This document shows positions 36,183-49,100 of a stretch of DNA of 64,000 bases, one piece after another. The position numbers were made by a program, and so were the translations under genes. The DNA is from Corella eumyota (lineage: Eukaryota; Chordata; Ascidiacea; Phlebobranchia; Corellidae). Position 1 is the first letter of the stretch. Each line of letters begins with the position of its first letter. Under the pieces are notes generated by a model, which saw only the letters and a program-made list of their open reading frames with translations, did no database searches and was not told the DNA's origin. Where the stretch lies: contig OY720097.1 in NCBI GenBank assembly GCA_963082875.1, forward strand, positions 18,794,501-18,858,500, read 5' to 3'.

Positions 36183-39100
36183 ATGGCGAAATATAAAACA
36201 ATAATTTCTTTATTTGTTTTTTTACTTGTTTGGTATACATGTCACTCACATGGTAAGCTTGTTAAAGGTTAATTACATTTAAATATCTTTTGTTTTAAAA
36301 ACTATTTGCGTAAGAATTATTTAACAATAATCAATTAATTTTATACAAATATAACTATTGTGTAAAATTTTAGTAATACAGAAATATTTTTTTAGAGTCA
36401 AACTCAGTGATTGTTTGTAATGATAAGATTATCAGCTTCTACAACGACTCTACTTTGAGCCTAACTTATTTCCAAGCTGAACAAAAATGTCAAGAAAATG
36501 GAGGAACTTTGTTGATAATTAAAGATTTAGAAACTCAACAAATTGTTGTGCAACAATTATGGGAATGGGAAAGTGCAGCTCAGGACTCGATATATGATGT
36601 TGGTAACATAAATGCAGTTGGTTATTGGATTGGTGCAAGTGGGACTGTAATTAGAAAGGGGGACATGAACAAATATTTTGACTGGAATTGGATTGATGGT
36701 ACACCAGTACCACAACCTGGCACAAGTACTGACAATAAATATGAAAATTGGCATGATGCAAATCCTGATGACAATCCAGGTTATCTTCGAATAAGATCCT
36801 TAAATACAATTGGTAGATCTACAAACTTAATTGGAAAATGGGTTAACTGGCCACATACAAGTTATTCGGGATATATTTGCCAACAAACAAGTAAGTTTTT
36901 TTTCTAAAGAGTAACTAATTTGTACTGAAGTTTAATTGGTTTGCTTTGATATATTTTTGTGATTCTATCAATATTAATAAGACATCATTTTGTTTAGATC
37001 CATGTAATAGTAATCCATGCAAAGAAGGTGAAACTTGTGAAATTAATTTATCAGATTTAAACTTTCAATGTAATTTTCAAAATGAGTATTCTGGAGATAT
37101 TTGTGAAACAGGTTTGTCAGTTTTTGATAATCAATATATAATTTTTTGCACTGCAAAAAAACTATAGTCAAAGTTTTAAGTTACAACCTTATTTTTTTAT
37201 GATTTTTAGCAAAAATTTTTATTGTTGAGAAATGCAAGACTATTTTTTTAATAGATTAAATTATATTTTTACACATTTTTTGTAGTCTGTTTTTTTAATG
37301 TTTTAAATTGGTTCCGGCAGCTGCTGTTTTACAACTTAATGGATATTCTATTAGCTTCTACAACTGTTCAACAGAAAGGTTGACTCATTCAGAAGCTGAA
37401 CAAAAATGTAAAAATAATGGAGGAACTTTGTTAATGATTAAGGACTTGGCTACTCAACAAATTGTTGAACAACAATTATGGAAATGGGATGTAGCATCTA
37501 CCGTCTGGCAAACTGGTTATTGGATTGGTGCAAGTGGTAATGCAACACCATATGATTGGACATGGAGTGATGGTACACCAGTACCACATCATGGTGGAGG
37601 TAATGACAGTAATTATGAAAATTGGTTTGCTGGTGATCCTAATGACAATCCAGGATATCTTCGGATAAGATCAACAAGTGCACATCAACTTGGAAGTTGG
37701 TTTGATCGAACAGATTCTCAGTCTGGATACATTTGCCAAGAAATAAGTAAGAAAAATCAGTAAAAGTAAAAAAAAAACATTGTTTATATATATATATTTT
37801 TTAAATTGTGTAATGCATATTTAAACATTAGGGTTGTGTAATTTCTTTTATAACGAGATGTTGATTTATTTTAATTAGGTTACCAGGATAAAATAATAAA
37901 AAAAGATATATATAAATATTTACATGTACTTTTAAACATATATGTATTTTTTATTTTATAATCAATTTCAATCTAAAAGAACTGTAATAAAGTTTTTATG
38001 ATTCTAGATCCTTGTTCAACACAACCATGCACAAGTATAGGAACAAATGGAAGTTGTACTGTAACAAGTGATTCAAGTTATCAGTGTTCTTGCTATGATG
38101 GTTATTATGATCCAGATTGTAAAACAGGTAATTACCCTTTTTAGTGTATAAATAACACATTTATATATTGTTGAGTATGTTTTTTGACAAATTGAAAAAG
38201 CAAAAAAATTAATTACAATAAAAAAGGGCAGAAATCCACTCTTTTGTAATTCCTAAAGTTTTATTATGACTGAAAAAAAAATATTAGCATTTTGATAAAA
38301 TTATATGGGAGTTTTGTTAAAAATTGCTAAATTACCATTTATTTGGCCCATTGCCGGCAGCGTGGTGTAGTGGTAAGAACACTTGCTACACCACACATGA
38401 GGTCGTGGGTTCAATCCCCGCTGATCTCATGCTGTAGCGCCCTTGAGTAAGGCGCTATAAACGGTATAAACTCCTGCTGAGCCAGCACTTAATCAGCAGC
38501 ATAATAACTGGGCAATTATGGTCTCTATAATATCTCAAACTGCCACAGGCAACACGAGACTGGATCGGAGTAACTTATGTTACTCTATGTTTAAGTCGCG
38601 CATTGACTTTCCCACATCGAGGATAAAGATATATATATACAAAAAAAAAAAAATTTTAAATGGTAAATTTTTATTTAATATTTAGTATAGTGCATATATA
38701 TGACTTGTATAAAATATTTTATTAAATTTTTTTAATTAAAATTTGTTTTAGTTGCAGCTGCAAATGCAGTGCTTATCCACAATAATATCATCATTAGCTT
38801 TTATAATGACTCCAAGTTTTCATTAACTTATTCCCAAGCTGAACAAAATTGTCAAAATAATGGAGGCATTTTGTTGATGATTAAAGATAACTCTACTCAA
38901 CAAATTGTTGTGCAACAATTATGGGAATGGGAAAGTGCAGCTCAGGACACAATAGATGTTGTTGGTGACAAAAATGCGGTTGGTTACTGGATTGGTGCAA
39001 GTGGAAACTCTTCATCTTATGACTGGAAATGGATTGATGATACACCTGTACCCTTTCCTGGTACCAGTACTGATGATAAATATGAAAATTGGTTTGATGT

Positions 39101-42100
39101 AAGTCCTAATGATAATCCAGGGTATCTTCGAATAAGATCATTGGATACAATAACTGACAATAGTGGCTACACCCATACTGACCTAATTGGAGGTTGGTTG
39201 GATTGGGAAGAATCAGATTCATATCCTGGATATATTTGTCAACAAACAAGTAAGTTTTTTTGGTAAAAGAAAAAAATCTTGTAGACGTGGTTGTAAAGGT
39301 AATTTTCTTACAAAAATTGTGTGTTTTTTAGATCCATGTTATAGTGATCTATGTCAAAATGGTGGGATTTGTGATCTTATTTTGCATGAGCTAAATTTTC
39401 AATGTAATTGTCAACCTGGTTTTTCTGGAGAATTCTGTGAAATAGGTACACATTAAAATATATTTTTGGGTAATTTTATTTTTATGCAATTTTTTGCGAA
39501 GCATTATTTTAAAATGGGATTTTTTTGCAACTTTAAAATAATGCTAGGTATGGGAAATATTGCCATCATATAAATATTAAATTTTCTGTAAAAATTGTAG
39601 CTTTTTTTTTACTTATGTATTTTTTAAAATATGTAGTTTTAATTAATTATTTGTGTAATGTCAAAAATAAAGCGAAAAATATTAAGATAATTGAGGCTTG
39701 TATGTGATTGTTTAAGTGGATATAATGGAGTTTATTGTGAAATTGGTATTTTTATCAGTTTGTTTAACTTAACCTTGTTAGTATTCAAGTCAAAAACTCT
39801 TATCAATTTTTTTGTTTGATTTGTGCTCAATTTAATTTCATGAACAAACTATATTTTAGACCCATGTTCAATACAACCTTGTAAAAATGGAGGAACTTGC
39901 AATATTAATGGTTCAACATATCATTGTCAATGTCATGATGGCTATTATGGTGATGATTGTGAATTTGGTAAATATTAGTTTGACATTTAATTTGATAAAT
40001 CTTAAACTATTTGTGACATACCCAGTAAACCACTGGAAAGTTTTTTTAAATAAATTATGGAGAAAAAATTAGAGCTTAAAAAGTCATTTTAAACTTGTTT
40101 TGAGAAAAAAAAAATTTTAATATAATTGTTTGCTTTAATATAAATGTCATTTCATTTTATTTGTTAAAATAGATTTATGTTCAATACAACCATGTAAAAA
40201 TGGTGGAACTTGTAATATCAATGGTTCTACTTATCAATGCGATTGCTTACCTGGGTATTATGGTAATAATTGTGAAAATGGTAAATATAATTCAGTTTTT
40301 TTAAAATTTTGTGTTAGGTTTATATATATTTATGGTAAATAGTTACGAAACAAAAATGATTTCATGATATTTAGATCCATGTACAACACAACCATGTGAA
40401 AATAGTGGAATTTGTAATATTGATGGTTCAACTTATCAATGTGATTGCTCGGATGGTTATTATGATCAAAATTGTTTTTTAGGTAAGTAACTAATTTAGC
40501 TTTCATATTTATATTTTATCGTTTAACTTAGTTTTCGTATGTTAATAAAACTGTTATAACATATAATAAAAAGTTGCCAGAAGTTTTTAACTAATTTGGG
40601 GATATTATTTTACTAGGTTACATATTTAAAATTGTGTGTATTTATAAATCTGAACTTTTTTGTAACTTTTGGATTTCTATATTTTATGCTTTTATTTTAC
40701 TTGTTTGTTTTACTAGATGCTTGTGATCCTGTTCCTTGTAATAACCAAGGAAGTTGTATTAGAGAATCAGAAGATCCATATTATCAATGTAAATGTACTT
40801 CTACTTATACAGGTTATGATTGTCAAGACGGTAAGTATAGAATAGACTTAATGTTTTTTTTGTTGCATTGTCAATGAAATGACAGTTTTTAAACATAGAA
40901 TTTCTGCAAAACATATTTTTAGGAAATAGTTTCAGTTTTTTGGCAGTAACTTATTTTTTATATGTTGATAAGGATTTGCAGAAATAGTATTTCGATTTAA
41001 AAAAAACATTTCTTTAAGATAAACAATTTTGGATTTATTTTTTTTTAATATAATAAGCTAGTAAAAATTTTAACAGGAAATTTTATACCATCTGACGATG
41101 TAGAATATTCTTATTTTGTAAGTAATGGTGAACCTACTTCATTTAATGAATCAATAATACAAAGTGCTAGTTATGAAGGTGCATTGGCTATTATTAAAGA
41201 CAACCAAACACAAATTGCTTTGGAAAATTATTTAAGAAAACACATTGATAGAAAAAACATATGGATTGGAGGAAGAAAAATTAATGAAGGTAAATATAAA
41301 ACTTGTTTTTTATGCCATAAAAGTTAATTTTAAAAAATATTAAAACTTTTATTCAGAATGGAGATGGCTTGACAATAGTTTGATACCAATAAAAGAAACT
41401 CAAATGTTTCAAAATTGGAAAAATACTTCTGTTTTTGAAACAACAGATGATACAGAATGTTTGGCTTTGGAAGAAAATACTTTTAAGTGGATAAGTAAAC
41501 CTTGCTCTCAACAATATGATTTTGTTTCAGAAAAATCAGGTTAGTAATATATTTATATTTACTCGTTTTTTGTTAAAAATTAAAAAATTAAATAGGTTTT
41601 TATTTTTAATTTAAAAAAGATTTACAATAATGTTTAATTTAGCATTTTTATGTGAAACAATAAAATGTGAAAATGGTGGAAAATGTCATGAAAGTGGAGC
41701 TCATTATTTTTGTGAATGTGTGATAGGATTTGATGGGGAAGTTTGTCAAAATTTAATTTCTAATTCAGGTTATTACGACTATTCATCTTACGTTAAAAAT
41801 GTCCCATTGTAAATATGTTAAATATATAAAGTGTAAAATATTTTTTTAAAGGTTCTGATAGTACTGTTTACATAGTAATTGGAATTGTAGTCCCCCTACT
41901 TATTATTTCTGTGTTTACTGGTGTTTATGTATGGAGAAAAAGGTTAGATTTAAACTTGTTAAATGTTTGTTTGCTATCGGTTTTAAGTTTTTGCTATATA
42001 AATGTTTTTGTTTTTAGAAAATTACAGAAAAATAAAAACAACATAAACAGAAATAAAGGTAAGATTTTCAAATGAATTAAAATGTTTTTGTATTTCGCAG

Positions 42101-45100
42101 TTAAAAATTGATCTTATGGTATTTAGAAAAACAATTGGTTAATGCATATGAAAACATTGCCTTACAAAATGAACCTGAAATCTTTAAAAGATTTAGAATA
42201 AATTTATCAGAAATGTTGGCAAAATATAAGGATTTCGCAAATGAAGATAATTCTAAAATTGATGACCAATTCATAAATGTAATTATTTTGTTTGCTAGTT
42301 ACTAGTCATGAGTTGTTTGACCTATTAAATTGTTAAAAACATTTAAATTTAAATTATTTTTAAAATTATTTTCTATTAAATTAACTGTTTTCAAATAATG
42401 TCCGTAATAATAATGTAACTATTTTTGTTTGTAGAAATTGCATCAAGAATCCTTAAAAGTAAAAACTTCAACTCTAGTTGCAGAAAAACCAGAAAATTCT
42501 TTTAGAAATCAAGTAGAAACTATTTTACCATGTAAGATATGAGTTGCTCTTTTTGATCTATTATTAGAATGAGCAAAATTTGATTTTAAACAAAAATACC
42601 TAATTTTTTAGATGATTTTTCAAGGGTAATTTTGGATGGTGATAAATATATTAATGCAAGCTATATAGATGTAAGTTTGTTACTTTTTTAAATGTTGCTG
42701 TAAAAATAATTTGTGTTAAATTTTAATCCTTTATTTTTTGTGTTAAATTTAATCTTTTATTATTATTTATTGGTTTAAAAAGCTATCTTTTTAAAAACAA
42801 ACGAATTTTAGTACTTCACAATCATCAATGATAGTAGGTATTTTACACAGTAACAAACTCTTATTTTTTAAGGTTTATACTAAATCTCTCTTGTACTTCA
42901 GAGCCTTAATTTTTTCAATGACCGCAAAGTACATTGAATACCCTTTTTTGTTTAGAGTTTTAATGTGACAAAGAAATATATTGCAACTCAATCTCCATTA
43001 CAAAGAACTGTAAATGATTTCTGGCAGATGATTTATGAGAAAGATTGTAGCTTGATTGTAATGCTCACCATTCTATTGGAGGGTAAAAAGGTGTGCAGAA
43101 AATATATTTTAAAATTTAAGTTTACAGTTTGTAAATTATTAATAAAAATAAATAATTTTAAAAAATAGAATCAATCCAAGAAATACTGGCCAGAGCCAGG
43201 TGAAACAGTTCAATATGGAAACATCACAGTAAAAACTGAACAAGAAACTACATATGGAAGTTTTATTCAAAGAAAGTTGAAAATTTGCAGAGCTGATGAG
43301 CTATATGAATCAGTAAGCACTAAAATCTATTTGTTGTTTTTTAGTATACAAAATCAAAATAAAGACTTGTAGAAATTTTTTTATTAATGCACTGATACAG
43401 GTATATCAAGACATAACCCATTTACAATTTATAACCTGGCCTGACCATGGTGTGCCTTTAACAACCAGCAGTTTTTTTCGCTTTTACAACCAAGTTCAAC
43501 AACTTTACAATCAACAAACAACTAAATCTCCTATTGTTGTACATTGCAGGTAGTTAAAATCTTTAAAGCTATTATTTTTTTCAAACTAATGTTAAGACAA
43601 CAAAGATATATTAAAAAAAGCATTTTTTTTGCAGTAATGGTGTGGGTAGAACTGGAACATTTATTGGGTTTGATTGTTTGATGCAAGAAATGAAAGAAAA
43701 ACAAAGTGTTAATGTTTTTGAGACAGTTCTTAATATGAGAAGACAGAAAACTGAAATGGTTCAAACAAAGGTTAAAATTTAGGTTGTAAATATTTTTAAA
43801 AACTAAAAAACATAAGTGTTAACTTTATTTTATTTTGTGCTTACTTCAGGACCAATACATCTTTCTTCACAAATTGATCGCTGAAGAATATTTATTTGGA
43901 AACACTGAATTAATGGTTGCAAATTTTAAAAGTCAAGTAAAATATCTCATGTAAGTTAAATATTTTTAACTTTTTAAATCCAACATTAAATAAACTTGTT
44001 ATATAGGGTTGAGAAAGAATACAGCAGACTTGATCTTATTGGCCCTCATCAAGCTACACATGTAATTGCAAAAAGACCAGAAAATGTTGGAAAAAATTTT
44101 AACAACCTTATTCTGCCTTGTAAATTTTTATAATTTAAATATTGTAATTTATAAAAAAAAATGGATAGTTTATTTTAAGTAATTTCAATAAACTAAATTT
44201 TTAGTTAAAATTTTTGTAATGTTAAGTTATCTTTATAAATATTAACTTTTAATCACTGTTAAAATTTTTTTAAATTTTTAGATGACCATGCTATATTTCT
44301 CTTAGCACCTTTACCATATAATTCAACTCCTGTCTATTATAATGCTTCAATTATTAAAGTAAGTTTATCAAATTAAATAAAAATAATGTATTTAAATTCA
44401 TCTTATTATTTGGTTTACAGGGTTATAATGATTCCAAATCAATCTTAGCTGCTCAAACTCCTACTGAAGATACTGTTAATGAATTTTGGCACACTATTTG
44501 GCATCATAAAGTTAAAATTATTGTCATGCTGTCACAGATGCATGAAAATCTTAAGGTTAGCTTTAAGTTCTGTTTTTTGTTACATATATATTTTGGTAGT
44601 TGATTATATAGTGTGGTATATTTAGGGAGAAAGTGTTCAATATTGGCCACATTCTAATCAAGAAATTTTAAGTTTTGGTGGATATAAAATACAGCTAACT
44701 TCAGGAAAAAGAATTGGATCTAACTTCAAAATTAGAAAGTTAATTCTTTCACTGGACAATATTCAGGTAATTATGCGGCTTTTGTTATTTATGTTTTTTA
44801 ATGAAAATTTTAAAATGATTTAAAAAAATATGTAATGTTTTTTTTTTAAAGACTAAAGTTATCCACTATCAATTATTAAATTGGGAAACTGGTCAACCTC
44901 CAAATTGTGATGTCATAATTGATTTGGTTGAAAAGGTTCAGAAAAGTAATCAGGAAAATGAGGAAAAAATGGCAGTACATTGCAGGTTTCTAAAAAGCTT
45001 TATGTGCACAAATTAGATGTAAATTCCTACAGCATAATATAAAGTTTAAAGAAAAAACTTAGAAAGGAATTTGTTTAAAAATCTTAACTATGTTTACTAT

Positions 45101-45542
45101 GTAATTATTAGTAATGTGTATGTCAACTTTATATACTAAATACTTTCTTAATATGCTCTTGTGTGAAAATTTAGTGATGGAGCAGGTCGAACTGGGGTGT
45201 TTATTGGAGCCTTAAACTTGATTGAGCGAATAAAAAATGAAAACAAGGTTGATGTTTTGAGGACAGTCAAGGACATGAGGGACATTAGACCTGGAATGGT
45301 GGAAAATCTGGTGAGAAAAACAAATTTTTGTTTTAAAAATTTTTCTTTAATCATGCTATGCTTTATTTGTGGAATATAAAGTAACATATTTTACTTTATT
45401 TCTAAAATAAAATATTTATATAGTATTATAGAAAGCAAAATATTTATATTTTTAGGCTCAATATAAATCCCTGTATCAAATAGCGGCCCAGTATATTGAT
45501 TCTTGTACTAGTTATCAGAACTTTTCTCAAGTAAAAAACTAA
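36183..45542 (+). CDS. Gene E: CTLD/EGF receptor tyrosine phosphatase, intact
   Basis: Exons: signal peptide 36183-36252; CTLD1 36396-36890; EGF 36998-37111; CTLD2 37321-37746; EGF 38008-38127; CTLD3 38752-39249; EGFs 39332-39445, 39860-39967, 40173-40280, 40375-40482, 40717-40830; split CTLD 41077-41289 and 41357-41539; EGF 41643-41768; membrane 41852-41942; juxtamembrane 42018-42058 and 42127-42278 (AYENI); D1 42435-42531, 42612-42670, 42956-43090, 43169-43312, 43401-43549, 43635-43770, 43850-43950; D2 44007-44119, 44282-44358, 44421-44555, 44626-44766, 44852-44985, 45175-45310, 45456-45542. The sum of 4725 nt gives an exact frame of 1574 residues. D1 has WPDHG and [10 protein letters not shown] (Asn where the family norm is Ala), and the phosphotyrosine-loop Tyr position is Val (RNQVETILP). 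D2 has [10 protein letters not shown] but NWETGQPP in place of WPD. It is the close paralogue of gene B and lacks B's stop codon. Confidence 0.92.
38353..38655 (+). mobile_element. tRNA-derived SINE in an intron of gene E
   Basis: About 300 bp present here but absent from the paralogous intron of gene B (near 10115). It starts GCCGGCAGCGTGG, carries an A box (GTGGTGTAGTGGTAAG), a B box (GGGTTCAATCCCC, near 38407) and the stem-like CGCCCTTGAGTAAGGCGC, and ends with GGATAAAG, a short AT repeat and a poly-A run. The tRNA-like head cannot be a working tRNA as it has no matching acceptor stem or CCA region. It inserted after the block duplication, so it dates that event as older. Confidence 0.85.
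39696..39745 (+). pseudogene. Half EGF exon relic in gene E
   Basis: Counterpart of 11172-11222. It still shows [15 protein letters not shown], but one base is missing upstream, so the frame does not match phase 1 splicing. Confidence 0.5.
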
Positions 45543-46188
45543 AATCAAATAAAAAATGACACTTTTGCAAATCTGAATCATTTAAATTAATAAAGTTTGG
45601 TTTTATAACTTGATTTTTTTGTAAGATATTTAGTTATAATTTTATTTTAAATTTTTATGTTTTAGTTTTTATTTTTGTAATGATTGTTTAATCTATATTT
45701 TTTTGATTATTTTGTAATTTATTTTACATTGGTGTATTCTTTGATATAATTTAATTTTCATATTGTATTCTTAAATATATACTCTTTTTAAGATTCTTTT
45801 ATTTTTCTTGATTCTTATTTTAAGTTATTTTGCCTATTTTCGAATCAAACAAACAAAAATTTAATACAAACATTTCATAGTGTACACCTGTCAACAAAAT
45901 GTTTTTGTTAAACAAGAAATATATTTAAATAAAAATTTTGTAGGGCATCATTAAACAATTTACAGCTTTATTTTACATTTTAACAGTTTAAGAACTCGCT
46001 AAATTTATTTCTTTGTATTACCTGTCATAAAGCAAACAATTCTTGTTATTTTATAAACAATAAAATTACTTTCTTTTTTATGTTTGTTCTTATTTCTATA
46101 TAATATTACAAGCAAGGTCATTGCTTTTAAACATTCTAGTACAATCTTGTTTTTTACTGAACATTTTATTTAAAATAATTTAACAGTA
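45543..46188. other. Spacer between genes E and F
   Basis: About 645 bp of AT-rich DNA, paralogous to the B/C and G/H spacers, with the same CACCTGTCAACAAAATG stretch around 45886. No gene seen. The gene F start is preceded by TTAACAGTA, a splice-acceptor-like context. Confidence 0.55.
45589..45594 (+). terminator. Candidate polyadenylation signal of gene E
   Basis: AATAAA 47 bp after the stop codon; the surrounding AATAAAGTTTGG is conserved with gene B. Confidence 0.45.
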
Positions 46189-49100
46189 ATGAAACTGTTC
46201 AGATTTTGGCTTGGTTTATGTATTCTTTGTCAAGGTTTACATTTCACTAAACCACAAGGTAATTTTTTTAAATAATTTAAAAAATTTGGATTTAATAGAA
46301 AGTATATACTGGTTGCAATAACATTTTTTTATATTTTTAGATGCTAATGCAACTGTTTTTTGCAATAATAACATCATCAGTTTTTACAACGACTCAACTT
46401 CATTTTTAACTTATTCACAAGCTGAACAGAAATGTCATAATAATGGAGGAACTTTGTTGATGATTAAGGATTTAGCTACTCAACAAATTGTTGTGCAACA
46501 ATTATGGGAATGGGAAAGTGCAGCTCAGGACACAAAAGATGATGTTGGAAATATAAATGCAGTTGGTTACTGGATTGGTGCAAGTGAAACTGTTACTAAA
46601 AGTGGTAATTTGTACACATCTTATAACTGGAGCTGGATTGATGGTACACCAGTACCACAACCTGGTAGTAGTACTGGTTATCAAAATTGGTATAATGCAA
46701 ATCCTGATAATAATCCAGGTTATCTTCGAATAAGATCTTTGGATACAATTGATATTCATACAAATATAATTGGAGGTTGGGTAGATTGGCCAGATGAAAG
46801 TTATCCTGGATATATTTGTGAACAGCCAAGTGAGTTTTCATTTAAATTCGACATCAAGCAATTTATTGTTTAATGCTTGCAAAGTAACAATTTTTGTCAT
46901 AATTAATTTTGTTTATTTTGTAAACATATTTAAATTAAAATATATACCTAAATTTTTGTTAATAAAATCTTTTGATTTTAAATGCGTTTTATTGCAATTT
47001 TTATAAAATGTTTTTAATTATTCTCCATTTATAAAAAATAATTTTTTGTAGGTATTTTAATACAGGACATATATTATTAAACTATACTTTTAGTTGCAGC
47101 TTCAGTATTGCCACTTAATGGATATAACATTATGTTCTACAATGTAACAGCCAAAATAACTCAATTTGAAGCTAATGAAATTTGTGGTAGAAATGAAGGT
47201 GAATTGTTAATCATAAGAGATGAACAAACTCAACAAATTGTTAATGAACAATTATGGGAATGGGAACCTTATGTTGATGATAGTCTTAGTTGGCAATCTG
47301 GATACTGGGTTGGTGCAACTGGTTGTGCTTCACCATATAGTTGGCAATGGAGTGATGGTACTAATATATCATACAACAGCACATTTGGTGGTGATGGTTA
47401 TCAAAACTGGTATATACCCAACAATGACATCAATCCAAATGAAGATTTAGGATATCTCAGAGTTAGATCATTAAAGCAATATGGGCTTGGAAGTTGGTAT
47501 GATAACCCATCACATCAAACAGCTTATGGTTACATTTGTCAAGAAAAAAGTAAATAGTTTGTACATTTTTTTTTTTATTGAACAATTTTTTAGTAACATA
47601 ATAATATTTTTGACTATTTTTAAACTTCTATATCTATTTTTAAAAGACCTATGTACGATACAACCATGTAAAAACAAAGGAAATTGTTTTACTGATAGTT
47701 CGACTTATTATTGTATTTGCTTACCTGGTTATTATGACAAAAATTGCACTTCAGGTAAGTCCCTTGGATGGCAAACTGCTATCTGATAAAACTTTTTTTT
47801 TGTATTTTGATTTTCTATTACATTTGGTAATTTGTTAACAGATGCTTGTGATCCTGTACCTTGTTTAAATAATGGAAGTTGTATTGGAGAATCAGAAGAC
47901 CCACATTATCAATGTTATTGCCAAGATGGTTTTTATGGTGAACACTGTGAATTTGGTAAATATAATATATTTTTTGTGCCATGTTTTGTCACTTAAAATT
48001 AGGCTTCCTTGTATTTTATTTTGTAATTTTTTTCTATGTAGAATACAACTTTGTAAAAATAATGGAACTTTTTCTTTTAATTAGTTTTATGTCCGTTTAG
48101 ACCCCTGTACAATACAACCATGTGCAAATAAAGGAATTTGTAATGTTAATGGTTCAACTTATTATTGTAATTGTTTACCTGGGTATTATGATCGAAATTG
48201 TACAGCAGGTACCAGTATCATGTAGATATGTAATATATAAATCTTGATAAAAAATAAAAAATTTTATGTTATATGCAGATGCTTGTGAGTCCACGCTATG
48301 TGATAATCATGGAAGTTGTATTAGAGAATCAGAGGATCCATATTATCAATGTAATTGTACTTCTACTTATACTGGTCTTAATTGCCAAGAAGGTATAATA
48401 TATATTTAAAATTTTAATTTTTAAGGAAAAAGATAAGTTATAAATATATATTTCTATTTTTAATTACAATTTTATATATTTGTTTGATGGTTTTTAGGGA
48501 AATTTGAGTCATCAAATCTATTAAACTATTCTCTTTTCGTAACTAATGGTGAACCTTCTTCATTTAATAATTCAATAATACAAAGTATTAGTTATGGAGG
48601 TGCATTGGCTATTATTAAAGACAACAGAACACAAATTGCTTTAGAGAATTATTTAGGAAAACATATTATTAAGAAAATCATATGGATTGGAGGAAGAAAA
48701 ATAAACAAGGGTAGGGTAAAATTATAAGTTAAATAACATTTCTCTAAAAAAAAAAATTTAAATAATATTAATAAAAACTAAACAATTTTTTTAGATTTAT
48801 TATTAGATTATTTTATGGTTTAGTATTTATTTTTATTCAGAATGGAGATGGCTTGATAATAGTTTGATGCCAATAAAGGAAACTCAAGTATTTCAAAATT
48901 GGGAAAATATTGAAACTTTTTCAGATAATGGAGATTGTTTGGCATTACAACAAGAAACTTTTAAATGGATTGGATTACCATGTTCAAATACATATGACTT
49001 TGTATGCGAAAAAACAGGTGTCAAATTGTTATTTAAGATGCATTGTTTTAGAAAGATTTACTTATATTTAAATTAACTAATATTTAGTTATGAATTTGAA

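Noticed and set aside
38353-38430. Possible tRNA gene
   Set aside because: The A and B boxes are present, but there is no closing acceptor stem, and the sequence runs into a SINE body and tail that is absent from the paralogous intron.
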